From the NCBI GenBank assembly GCA_031538895.1, contig JAVKLU010000081.1, positions 1-60,127 of the forward strand: a stretch of DNA of 60,127 nt, written 5' to 3'. The first letter of the stretch is position 1. Each line of letters starts with the position of its first letter. Made by a program: the position numbers and the translations under genes. The notes beneath the pieces are model-generated. The model did not search any database. It was not told where the DNA came from and was given only the letters and a program-made list of their open reading frames with translations. Origin of the DNA: JAVKLU01 sp031538895 (GTDB lineage Bacteria; Pseudomonadota; Gammaproteobacteria; Burkholderiales; Burkholderiaceae). Positions 7,745 through 15,969 of the stretch are shown here, one piece after another.

Positions 7745-8962
7745 TTACGCGGGATATAAAGCGCCTAAACGCCGCAGACCGCGCGCGCCAGTCACGCTGG
7801 GTAAATTAGCGCTCTCGCCAACCAGAAAGGCCCGTGCCAACCAGGCAAATGCAACTGCCTCAACTTGCGTTGGAGGGATTCCCCATTGGGCGCTGGACGC
7901 AATTCGAATCTTGGGAAAATCCACGATCATGCGTTGACGCAAGCATTGCACCAAATACGAATTCAACACACCGCCACCACAGAGAATCACATCGCTGCAC
8001 ACCTGCTCTTGCGTACATTGTCTCAGTGATGCCGCAATGCTCTCCACCGTCAAGGCACACAAAGTCGCTTGAACATCTTGTGATGCTACGACTTGTTTCG
8101 TCGCGTCTTCCACTGCGGCAATGCGTGCCATTAACCAATCCATATGAAAATCATCGCGCCCCGTACTTTTGGGTGGTGCTTGATGAAAAAAAGGCGTCGC
8201 TAATAAATCTTGTAACAAGGCCGCATTGACCCGCCCCCTTGCCGCCCATTGTCCATCCGCATCGTATTCTTTACCCAAATGTTGTTGGCACCACGCATCC
8301 ATCAACACATTGCCTGGCCCCGTATCAAACCCCAGTACGGGCCCGCTGGGCGGGAGCCAGGTCATGTTCGCGAATCCACCAATGTTAATCACCGCTCGGG
8401 CGGCTAGATTTAACCTAGCGTTTGAAGCTGAGTGTGACATCACATCCGCAAATTGCGCCTGATGAAACGCCGGAACCAGAGGCGCGCCCTGCCCTCCGGC
8501 CGCAATATCGCGACTGCGAAAATCACAGACCACATCAATGTTGGTGAGTTCGGCCAACAAAGCGGGTTGAATAATTTGCAGCGTAAAACCTAAGTTGGGG
8601 CGATGGCGTATCGTCTGTCCATGCGCACCAATCGCCGCAATCTTGGCCTTTGGCTCGGTTTGACACAAGACGCGCACCGCCTCTGCATATAAGCGCGTGA
8701 GGGCATTGGCCGCGCTCATCATCCGATTGATTTCATCGCTGGCACTACTTTGTAAACTCAACAAGTCTTGGCGCAATGCCGGTGTAAAGGGCAAGTAATG
8801 ATGTGCGTACACATGTGTTTTTTGATCTGTTTTTTGACCGTCCACATCCAGCGTATCAGTGAAATCAACCAATACTGCATCCACTCCATCCAAGCTGGTG
8901 CCAGACATTACGCCGATGTACAAAGATGAACGAGGGGTGTCGGATGAGTGCATAGCAAGCAT
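7745..8962 (-). CDS. anmK: Anhydro-N-acetylmuramic acid kinase
   Basis: Phosphorylates and opens 1,6-anhydroMurNAc to MurNAc-6-phosphate during peptidoglycan recycling. The 405-residue ASKHA-fold protein has the phosphate loop GVMSGTSLDGVDAV, IGAHGQTIRH, NIGGFANMT and GFDTGPGNVLMD motifs. A Met three residues in (8953) is an alternative start. It sits between rpmF and the ihfB terminator and is probably transcribed from its own promoter. Confidence 0.95.
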   Translation of the reverse strand: MLAMHSSDTPRSSLYIGVMSGTSLDGVDAVLVDFTDTLDVDGQKTDQKTHVYAHHYLPFTPALRQDLLSLQSSASDEINRMMSAANALTRLYAEAVRVLCQTEPKAKIAAIGAHGQTIRHRPNLGFTLQIIQPALLAELTNIDVVCDFRSRDIAAGGQGAPLVPAFHQAQFADVMSHSASNARLNLAARAVINIGGFANMTWLPPSGPVLGFDTGPGNVLMDAWCQQHLGKEYDADGQWAARGRVNAALLQDLLATPFFHQAPPKSTGRDDFHMDWLMARIAAVEDATKQVVASQDVQATLCALTVESIAASLRQCTQEQVCSDVILCGGGVLNSYLVQCLRQRMIVDFPKIRIASSAQWGIPPTQVEAVAFAWLARAFLVGESANLPSVTGARGLRRLGALYPA

Positions 8963-8964
8963 TC

Positions 8965-8992
8965 AAAAAAAAGCCCTCTTTAAGAGGGCTTT
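8965..8992 (-). terminator. Rho-independent terminator after ihfB
   Basis: A hairpin AAAGCCCTC/GAGGGCTTT with a 5-nt loop, followed on the minus strand by a run of eight T. It closes the rpsA-ihfB transcript and abuts the anmK start codon region. Confidence 0.85.
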
Positions 8993-9065
8993 CAAAGTCA
9001 CTACAAAAATCGCGCTCAAGCAAGGACTCAAGCAAGGGAACACAACAAAAACGCGCAACACTGAA

Positions 9066-9368
9066 TTATTTTTTAATCGTTTGACCCAAGCCAGGCAAAA
9101 TCATGTCGCGCAAGTCTTTACCCGGCTTAAAGTGAGGCGTCTTTTTAGCAGGAATCATCACTTTTTCACCAGTCTGAGGATTACGCGCAATTCGTTCTGC
9201 ACGACTGGCCATAGAAAAGCTGCCAAAGCCACGAATTTCGACTCGTTGCCCCTCCTCTAAGGCCTTAATCACTGTCTCCAAAATCAAATTAACTGCCACA
9301 CTGGCGTCGTCCGATAGGAAAAACGGCGATCGCTCTGATAGCAGAACAATTAAATCTTGTCGAGTCAT
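9066..9368 (-). CDS. ihfB: Integration host factor subunit beta
   Basis: A 100-residue HU/IHF-family DNA-bending protein. It has the conserved beta-arm RNPQTGEKVMIP, the GFGSF motif before it, and the N-terminal MTRQDLI found in IHF beta. It works as a dimer with IhfA. The start overlaps the rpsA stop by 4 bp, the conserved rpsA-ihfB arrangement of proteobacteria. The terminator lies at 8965-8992. Confidence 0.95.
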   Translation of the reverse strand: MTRQDLIVLLSERSPFFLSDDASVAVNLILETVIKALEEGQRVEIRGFGSFSMASRAERIARNPQTGEKVMIPAKKTPHFKPGKDLRDMILPGLGQTIKK

Positions 9369-11083
9369 GAGTTTTGGCTTTGATCAAACTTTGCTTTTAA
9401 CAAGGCGCCTAAACTGGTCGTTCCCGAGCCACTGCTGTCAGAGGCAATTTTTTCCATTGCATCTTTGGTTTCAGCACGGTCTTTCATTTTGATCGACAGT
9501 TGAATGCTGCGCGCTTTGCGATCCACCAACAGAATCACCGCTTCAATGCTCTGACCTACTTTTAATTGAGTCGTTGCATCATCAACACGCTCTGCTGACA
9601 CTTCAGACGCACGCAAATACGCCTCAACATCAGTCGCTAATTCAACAGTCGCACCTTTAGGCTCAACCGCTTTAATCACACCCTTAACAATACTGCCTTT
9701 GTCATTCATTGTGGTGTAAGTGGTAAATGGGTCTTCTTCCAACTGTTTAATTCCCAAAGACACGCGCTCACGCTCCACATCAATCGTCAATACCATTGCT
9801 TCAACTGTTTGACCTTTTTTGTAGTTACGCATCGCCACTTCGGCGGTTTCGTTCCACGACAAATCAGTAAAGTGAATCAAACCGTCGATATTTCCTGGCA
9901 AGCTAATAAACACACCAAAGTCCGTCATTGATTTAATTGCACCGGACAATTTGTCACCCCGCTTGTGCGCGGCGGCAAATTCTTCCCAAGGATTGGGTTT
10001 ACATTGTTTCATCCCCAAGCTGATTCGGCGACGTTCTTCATCGATTTCCAAAATCATCACTTCAACTTCATCACCCAAAGCCACTGCTTTTGCAGGGGCG
10101 ATATTTTTATTGGTCCAATCCATTTCTGATACGTGAACCAAACCTTCAATACCTTGCTCAATTTCGACAAATGCACCGTATTCAGTCAAGTTAGAAACCT
10201 TGCCAAAAATATGCGTGCCTTTTGGATAACGACGCGCCATACCAGTCCATGGGTCTTCACCCATTTGTTTAATGCCTAATGAAATACGATTTTTATCGTT
10301 ATCAAATTTCAATACTTTCGCACTGACTTCTTGACCGACGGTCAACAATTCGGAAGGATGACGGACACGACGCCATGCCAAATCAGTAATGTGCAACAAG
10401 CCATCGATGTTACCTAAATCAACGAACGCGCCGTAATCAGTAATATTTTTAACAATCCCCGTAACTATCGTTCCTTCTTTCAAGGTCTCTAAAATTTTGC
10501 TACGCTCTTCACCCATTTTGCCTTCAATCACCGCACGGCGTGACAGCACCACGTTATTACGTTTACGATCAAGTTTGATAACCTTGAACTCCATGGTTTT
10601 ACCTTCGTAAGCCGAGGTATCTTTGATTGGTCGCATTTCAATCAGAGAACCAGGCAAGAACGCACGAATACCATTGGCCATTACCGTTAAACCGCCTTTA
10701 ACTTTACCGTTAATCGTTCCTGTGACCAATTCGCCCGCTTGCATGGCTTTTTCTAAGGACATCCACGACGCTAAACGTTTGGCACGATCACGCGACAACA
10801 CAGTGTCACCAAATCCATTTTCTAAAGACTCCACCGCAACCGTCACGAAATCACCGACATTGGCTTCTAATACGCCTAGGTCATTTTTGAATTCATCGAT
10901 AGGAATAAACGCTTCGGATTTCAAGCCGGCATTGACCACCACAAAGTTGTAATCAATCCGCACCACTTCGGCAGTAATGATTTCACCTGACTGCAAAGAG
11001 TCTTGATGAGATAAAGATTCGTTAAATAAATCGCTAAACGATTCGGTAGGAAGAACTTCTGTAAAGTTAAAAGAAAAAGACAT
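9365..11083 (-). CDS. rpsA: 30S ribosomal protein S1
   Basis: A 572-residue mRNA-binding ribosomal protein with six S1 domains. Repeated signatures such as GTIVTGIVKNITDYGAFVDL, GLLHITDLAW and RISLGIKQ are visible. Length and domain count match proteobacterial S1. It is the last gene but one of the cmk-rpsA-ihfB block and has its own promoter at 11163-11191. Confidence 0.97.
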   Translation of the reverse strand: MSFSFNFTEVLPTESFSDLFNESLSHQDSLQSGEIITAEVVRIDYNFVVVNAGLKSEAFIPIDEFKNDLGVLEANVGDFVTVAVESLENGFGDTVLSRDRAKRLASWMSLEKAMQAGELVTGTINGKVKGGLTVMANGIRAFLPGSLIEMRPIKDTSAYEGKTMEFKVIKLDRKRNNVVLSRRAVIEGKMGEERSKILETLKEGTIVTGIVKNITDYGAFVDLGNIDGLLHITDLAWRRVRHPSELLTVGQEVSAKVLKFDNDKNRISLGIKQMGEDPWTGMARRYPKGTHIFGKVSNLTEYGAFVEIEQGIEGLVHVSEMDWTNKNIAPAKAVALGDEVEVMILEIDEERRRISLGMKQCKPNPWEEFAAAHKRGDKLSGAIKSMTDFGVFISLPGNIDGLIHFTDLSWNETAEVAMRNYKKGQTVEAMVLTIDVERERVSLGIKQLEEDPFTTYTTMNDKGSIVKGVIKAVEPKGATVELATDVEAYLRASEVSAERVDDATTQLKVGQSIEAVILLVDRKARSIQLSIKMKDRAETKDAMEKIASDSSGSGTTSLGALLKAKFDQSQNS

Positions 11084-11134
11084 TAATGGAAGGGGTTAGA
11101 GCAGCGCCAAAACGGAGCACCACTAATTAATCAA

Positions 11135-11158
11135 CCCCAGCGCACAAGGCAACTGGGG
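11135..11158 (-). promoter_or_regulatory. Hairpin in the rpsA leader
   Basis: The sequence CCCCAG-12 nt-CTGGGG forms a strong 6-bp GC-rich stem in the 5' UTR of rpsA, just downstream of the promoter. S1 is known to repress its own translation through leader structure in E. coli. Whether this hairpin does so is inference. Confidence 0.4.
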
Positions 11159-11162
11159 GCCT

Positions 11163-11191
11163 ATCATAAAAACAAACAAACATCACTGCAA
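11163..11191 (-). promoter_or_regulatory. rpsA promoter
   Basis: On the minus strand TTGCAG (11186-11191), a 17-bp spacer and TATGAT (11163-11168) form a good sigma-70 promoter. A GC-rich discriminator (AGGCCCCC) follows the -10, as at the rpmF and rpsU promoters. Confidence 0.65.
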
Positions 11192-11226
11192 TAATCAATG
11201 CAATAACGGGCTTTACAACATCTGAT

Positions 11227-11928
11227 TCAAATGCTTAGTTTCTTTTCGTGCCACCAGTGCAACACTAGGGCAAGCGCTTCTGCGACACTTAAACCTTCAT
11301 TCACCAGCGTGTACGCATCAGCAGCCGCAACCAATGGCGCATGAGTGCGATTTTGGTCGCGCGCATCACGCGCCTGCAAGTCTTGTAAAAGGGTGCGGAT
11401 TCTACCCGCATCTCGCTTTTCGTCCAAACCCAGTTGAGCGGCCCGTCTTTGCGCCCGAATTTGTGCCGACGCCGTCAAAAAAACCTTCAGCGGCGCCTCG
11501 GTAAAAACGACCGTGCCCATATCACGCCCATCAGCAACAAGGCCAGGCGCGCGCGCGAAATCTTTCTGTAACTGCAACAAGGCTTGGCGCACACCCCAAT
11601 ATTGACTGACTTGCGAAGCGCGCAGTCCATTGGCCTCAGAACGAATCAGGTCAGTCACATCAGTCGCACCACACCACACCGTCGCGCCGTCAAACCGACA
11701 ATCCAGCATTCGCGCACAATCTGCTAAGGCGATCTCGTCATCGCTCGCCACACCCAATTGCGCACTGTACCAGGCCAAAATACGATACAAGGCTCCCGAA
11801 TCCAAATAATGAAATCCCAAAGTCTGCGCCAGCGCGCGCGCGATCGTACCCTTGCCCGAAGCCGTCGGACCGTCAATCGTAATAATCGCTACCTTGTTAT
11901 TGAATATCGTCATCGCGTGCTCAATCAA
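11227..11928 (-). CDS. cmk: Cytidylate kinase
   Basis: Phosphorylates CMP and dCMP. 233 residues with the P-loop ITIDGPTASGKGT, DSGALYR, and VADGRDMGTVVF motifs of bacterial CMP kinases. A Met at residue 6 (11913) is the likelier start, since it brings the P-loop close to the N-terminus. It follows aroA by 17 bp and precedes rpsA, the common proteobacterial order. Confidence 0.95.
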   Translation of the reverse strand: MIEHAMTIFNNKVAIITIDGPTASGKGTIARALAQTLGFHYLDSGALYRILAWYSAQLGVASDDEIALADCARMLDCRFDGATVWCGATDVTDLIRSEANGLRASQVSQYWGVRQALLQLQKDFARAPGLVADGRDMGTVVFTEAPLKVFLTASAQIRAQRRAAQLGLDEKRDAGRIRTLLQDLQARDARDQNRTHAPLVAAADAYTLVNEGLSVAEALALVLHWWHEKKLSI

Positions 11929-11945
11929 ATCGCTGTGAATTACAG

Positions 11946-13277
11946 TTAAGGCTTCGTTAAAGTTTCAGTTAACGCAATAAAATCGCGAAAAAATTCAGGA
12001 TAGGTTTTGGCGACACACGAGGGATCGTTAATCGTCACCGACGTTCCCGCCTGCGCCACCCCATTCAGACTCGCCAGTGAAAAACACATGGCCATCCGAT
12101 GATCTTGATAGGTATCAATTTGCGCCGGCTGTAACTGTTTTGGCGGATGAATCACCAAATAGTCTGCGCCCGCTTCTATCGTCGCGCCCAGTTTTTTCAG
12201 CTCACAGGCCATCGCGGCAATTCGATCCGTCTCTTTCACGCGCCAACTGCCAATATTATTTAAGCGCGTCCAACCTTTAGCATAAAGAGCCAACATCGCC
12301 AAAGTCATCGCGGCGTCGGGAATTGCCAGGCAATCAATGGTTTGGCCTATCAACACGGTTCGATGCGCTAAAACCCGAATCGCATGCGCGTCAAATTCGA
12401 TCGCGGCGCCTAAACCTTGTAACACGCGGGCAAACTGAACATCGCCTTGAATGCTGTGTGCACCCACCCCGTGCACCGTCATCGCTTGACCCGTAATTAC
12501 CCCGGCCGCTAAAAAATACGACGCCGATGAAGCGTCACCTTCTACCGCCAAAGTTCCGGGGCTGCGATATTTTTGCCCAGCAGCGATTCGATATTCAATC
12601 GGCGAAACGGTCTCAACCCTCACACCAAACCGCGCCATCAATTGACAAGTAATGTCGATATAAGGTTGCGAAATCAATCCACCCACCACGTCAATGCGCA
12701 AATCTTTATCGCGCGCGATGAGTGGCGAAGCTAATAACAAGGCCGTTAAAAATTGACTCGACACGTTGCCTTTGACTGCAATCTGCTCGCAAAAAATATC
12801 AGCCGGCGCAATATCTAAAGGCGGGTAACCTGCGTTTTGCGCATACGTCATATTTGCCCCAATTTCATTGAGCGCATTGACCAAATCACCAATCGGACGT
12901 TCGTGCATCCGTGGCACACCATGCAAGTGATAGTGACCACCCGATAAGGCCAGCACTGCCGCCAGTGGACGAATCGCCGTGCCCGCGTTACCCATAAACA
13001 AGCGCGCATTTTTAACCGGAAACACATCACCTAAACCGGTCAATACATAACGATTCGGCGCATCACCTTCGCGCCAATTAACACCCAAAGTTTTGAGGGC
13101 TTCGAGCATTACCTGCGTATCTTCGGACGCCAAGACATCGCTTAATTGCGTTTCACCCTGCGCCAATGCGGACAGCAACAAAACACGATTGGAAATGCTT
13201 TTTGAACCGGGCAAATTTAATTCATGACGACGTAGCTGGCGCGGCGCCAAGGTCAGGTATTGAGGGTAATCAGTCAT
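11946..13277 (-). CDS. aroA: 3-phosphoshikimate 1-carboxyvinyltransferase (EPSP synthase)
   Basis: The sixth step of the shikimate pathway. The 443-residue protein has LPGSKSISNRVLLLSALA near the start, the LFMGNAGTAIRPL loop, DASSASYFLAAG, and RVKETDRIAAMACEL, all hallmark EPSP synthase motifs. It overlaps tyrA by 8 bp, and both act in aromatic amino acid synthesis. Confidence 0.96.
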   Translation of the reverse strand: MTDYPQYLTLAPRQLRRHELNLPGSKSISNRVLLLSALAQGETQLSDVLASEDTQVMLEALKTLGVNWREGDAPNRYVLTGLGDVFPVKNARLFMGNAGTAIRPLAAVLALSGGHYHLHGVPRMHERPIGDLVNALNEIGANMTYAQNAGYPPLDIAPADIFCEQIAVKGNVSSQFLTALLLASPLIARDKDLRIDVVGGLISQPYIDITCQLMARFGVRVETVSPIEYRIAAGQKYRSPGTLAVEGDASSASYFLAAGVITGQAMTVHGVGAHSIQGDVQFARVLQGLGAAIEFDAHAIRVLAHRTVLIGQTIDCLAIPDAAMTLAMLALYAKGWTRLNNIGSWRVKETDRIAAMACELKKLGATIEAGADYLVIHPPKQLQPAQIDTYQDHRMAMCFSLASLNGVAQAGTSVTINDPSCVAKTYPEFFRDFIALTETLTKP

Positions 13278-14184
13278 TTTGTACTGGGGGCGGAGTGTTT
13301 GAGTCGCCGTGCGTCACTATATTTTGTAACCAGCCGTCACGTGTATTTTTAGCGTGCGTGAAAAACGTATGTAAGGCGGTATCGTCAGAAGCTTTCAAGG
13401 CCTCGACCATTTGCGATAAGACGTCTTGAAAACGCGTCAACTCACTCAATAGAGCAGATCGATTGGCCAGTGCGATATCGCGCCACATCACCGGCGAACT
13501 ACTGGCGACGCGCGAAGTGTCACGCAAACTGGCGCCTGCGTAGTTCAACAAAACCGCAGCGTTGGGATTTTGCGCGACACACTCCATTAAGGCGTAGGCG
13601 ATCAAATGCGGTAAATGGCTCACTGCCGCGAACACTTGATCATGCAGCGTCGCGTCCAAGTCATGCACGCGCGCACCACAGTGCTTCCAAAAATCATGCG
13701 CCCGCTGTAAAAAGGCTTCTGTATTTTCAACTTGCGGTGTCAGGATGACATTTTGACCCACAAATAAATCGACTTGGCCCGCTTGCGGCCCCGAAAACTC
13801 GCGTCCGGCAATAGGATGCGCTGGAACCATTTGCGCATATTGCGTCGGACGCAAATTGGCACGCGCCGCCGCAATAATGTTTTGCTTGGTACTGCCCACA
13901 TCCATTAGTAAAGTGAGTGAAGGCAAAGTTTCTGTCACGCGCGCAAACACTTTTTCAATTTGCGCAACAGGGGCACATAACAGCATGACTTCAGTGTCGC
14001 GCATCAGCGCATCGGGCAGTTGCGACAGATTTTCGTAAACGCCATCGACCATATGATTTGCCAAAGCCCAATCGCGATGTGAAGCATCCGGATCGACTGC
14101 GACGATTTGATTGAAATACGATCTTTGCGCCAGCGCGCAAGACCCGCCAATCAAACCCAAACCGACGATGACTAAAGTACCCAT
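13270..14184 (-). CDS. tyrA: Prephenate dehydrogenase
   Basis: Oxidises prephenate (or arogenate) on the tyrosine branch. 304 residues with an N-terminal NAD-binding GLGLIGGS motif, MDVGSTKQN, and VPAHPIAGREFSG, which holds the conserved active-site His. No chorismate mutase domain is present, so it is the monofunctional type. It is the first gene of the tyrA-aroA-cmk block; hisC and pheA, which often precede it in related genomes, are not here. Confidence 0.94.
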   Translation of the reverse strand: MGTLVIVGLGLIGGSCALAQRSYFNQIVAVDPDASHRDWALANHMVDGVYENLSQLPDALMRDTEVMLLCAPVAQIEKVFARVTETLPSLTLLMDVGSTKQNIIAAARANLRPTQYAQMVPAHPIAGREFSGPQAGQVDLFVGQNVILTPQVENTEAFLQRAHDFWKHCGARVHDLDATLHDQVFAAVSHLPHLIAYALMECVAQNPNAAVLLNYAGASLRDTSRVASSSPVMWRDIALANRSALLSELTRFQDVLSQMVEALKASDDTALHTFFTHAKNTRDGWLQNIVTHGDSNTPPPVQND

Positions 14185-14205
14185 GCTTTTAATGAGACGC
14201 TGTTC

Positions 14206-14832
14206 TTAAGCTTTGGGAACTGTACTAATGAAAGACGGCCGCTGAATCATACGATCGTAATACTCACGCAAATTGACATGCTGATCACCCCAACGATACT
14301 CAGGGAAACGAAAATCAAACCAACCCAAACACGAGCACAGGGCAATGTCCGCAAGGGTAAATGTTTTTTGCTCGCAAAATTCGTTTTGTCCTAAGTGTTG
14401 GGCCGCATGCGCAATTCCTGCCGTTACTTTGCCCCACTGCCGCGCCATTTGTTCCTCGGATTGTTTTTCAATGGGGCGTAATACTTTTTCTAAACGAACC
14501 AATACTCCCGCATCCAAAATTCCATCGGCCAGAGCTTCCCAACATTTGACCTCGGCGCGTTCGCGCCCCTCTTTGGGAATCAATTGTCCCAGCGGGCTTA
14601 AACCGTTCACGTACTCAATAATGACGCGTGAATCAAACAAAGTTTTGCCGTCTTCCAACAGCAAACAAGGTATCTTGCCCAAAGGGTTAAATTGACTGAC
14701 CAAGGGAGTTTTTGCAAACACGTCGTCAGTCACAAAATCAAAATCAATTTTTTTCTCTAACAAAAAAATACGCACTTTTCGTGCATAAGGGCTGGTCAAA
14801 TTACCGATTAAACGCATAGACATAGTGATCAT
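14206..14832 (-). CDS. Glutathione S-transferase family protein
   Basis: 208 residues with a thioredoxin-fold N-terminal domain (LTSPYARKVRI, FNPLGKIPCLLLEDGKTLFDSRVI with the cis-Pro and the SRVI glutathione gamma-Glu motif) and an all-helical C-terminal domain ending in RPSFISTVP. The catalytic Ser/Cys position holds SPYARK, typical of beta-class-like or YfcF/YibF-type bacterial GSTs. The substrate is unknown. Mets at residues 4 and 6 (14823, 14817) are alternative starts. Confidence 0.9.
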   Translation of the reverse strand: MITMSMRLIGNLTSPYARKVRIFLLEKKIDFDFVTDDVFAKTPLVSQFNPLGKIPCLLLEDGKTLFDSRVIIEYVNGLSPLGQLIPKEGRERAEVKCWEALADGILDAGVLVRLEKVLRPIEKQSEEQMARQWGKVTAGIAHAAQHLGQNEFCEQKTFTLADIALCSCLGWFDFRFPEYRWGDQHVNLREYYDRMIQRPSFISTVPKA

Positions 14833-14914
14833 TAAAACAAAGTGAGATGAAGCATCAAGGAAACGATTCTAAAGAGCGACATAAAACAAAAATTTCGCCA
14901 TAAAGATCGTTCGT

Positions 14915-15832
14915 TTACTGAATCAATTCAAACAAAACCCCGTCGCGTAAGGCCCCCCTACTGCACGCCAAAAAATCAATATCAAACAATTCAAACACGG
15001 CAATCATGATCGCCAAACCGCCCAAGATCACCGTTTTTCGATTTTCTTTCAAGCCTTTTAACTGTAGTTGCGCCATTGATGGCGCTGCGATAAATTGGTC
15101 GCGCAACCAATACAAACCTTGACGGGTAATCGTATTGCCCATCCCATTGCTGCGCAGCACTGATTCCAGAGAACCTACGGTTCCTGACGAGCCGTACCCG
15201 ATCTCCCACTGATTGCGGTCAATCAGGGCAGCACCCGCGTTGAATACTGATTTCGCAGCGGCTCCCGCTTGCGCAAAATCATCGACACACACACGTGCCT
15301 GTGAAAAATATTTCAGCGAAAACGACACACAACCAACACCATATGATTCTGTCGACAAGGGCGTTTTACCGCACCCTAAAATGATTTCAGTTGAACGTCC
15401 GCCGATATCTACCACCAAACGCTTTTTCAGCTCATCGGGCAAATAATGCGTCACTCCAGAATAGATTAAACGCGCTTCCTCTTGCCCCGCAATAACTTCA
15501 ACGGGGCAGCCCAAAATAGCTGTCGCAGGCAATAAAAAATCGTGTGCGTTACGCGCTTCGCGCAAAGTTTGAGTCGCGACCGCACGGACTCTGCTCAATT
15601 GATACGCCTCCATCGCACGCGCGAATTTACGCAAACACGCCAAACCACGCTCTATTCCCTCCGGACTCAACTCTTTCTGAACGGACAAGGCACTGCCCAA
15701 ACGCACTGATTCTTTGTGATAGGCCACGGACTCCACGCTTAATCCGGCTCCAGCCTCTGTCCAGCGACTGATCTCCAAACGAAAACTATTGGACCCCAAA
15801 TCCAATACCGCGGCAAACCGTTCTACTGACAT
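14915..15832 (-). CDS. Ppx/GppA-family phosphatase, short form
   Basis: A 305-residue ASKHA-fold protein with the N-terminal LDLGSNSFRLE phosphate loop, VVDIGGRSTEIILG, and GSSGTVGSLESVL. It corresponds to the phosphatase core only. E. coli Ppx and GppA are about 500 residues and carry an extra C-terminal domain, which is missing here. It may hydrolyse polyphosphate or pppGpp; the sequence does not decide. It stands alone, downstream of ppiD. Confidence 0.88.
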   Translation of the reverse strand: MSVERFAAVLDLGSNSFRLEISRWTEAGAGLSVESVAYHKESVRLGSALSVQKELSPEGIERGLACLRKFARAMEAYQLSRVRAVATQTLREARNAHDFLLPATAILGCPVEVIAGQEEARLIYSGVTHYLPDELKKRLVVDIGGRSTEIILGCGKTPLSTESYGVGCVSFSLKYFSQARVCVDDFAQAGAAAKSVFNAGAALIDRNQWEIGYGSSGTVGSLESVLRSNGMGNTITRQGLYWLRDQFIAAPSMAQLQLKGLKENRKTVILGGLAIMIAVFELFDIDFLACSRGALRDGVLFELIQ

Positions 15833-15835
15833 AAT

Positions 15836-15868
15836 TATTTAGTCACGCACTTTATTTAGTCACGCACT
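15836..15868. repeat. Tandem 17-bp direct repeat upstream of the Ppx/GppA gene
   Basis: The sequence TATTTAGTCACGCAC occurs twice in tandem with a 17-bp period, just before the start codon of the Ppx/GppA-family gene. No function is evident. Confidence 0.6.
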
Positions 15869-15884
15869 CATTTATGTATTGATA

Positions 15885-15915
15885 GAAGCCCTCTTGTTAA
15901 TTAACAGAGGCCTTC
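15885..15915 (-). terminator. Palindromic hairpin after ppiD
   Basis: A near-perfect 31-bp palindrome (GAAGCCCTCT...AGAGGCCTTC around TTAATTAA) lies between the ppiD stop and the next gene. It likely ends the ppiD transcript, though no strong T-run follows. Confidence 0.5.
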
Positions 15916-15969
15916 CGTATCGTGCGCACCCGAAAAAACAGCGCTCAATATCGCAAAAAAAACGTTTAA

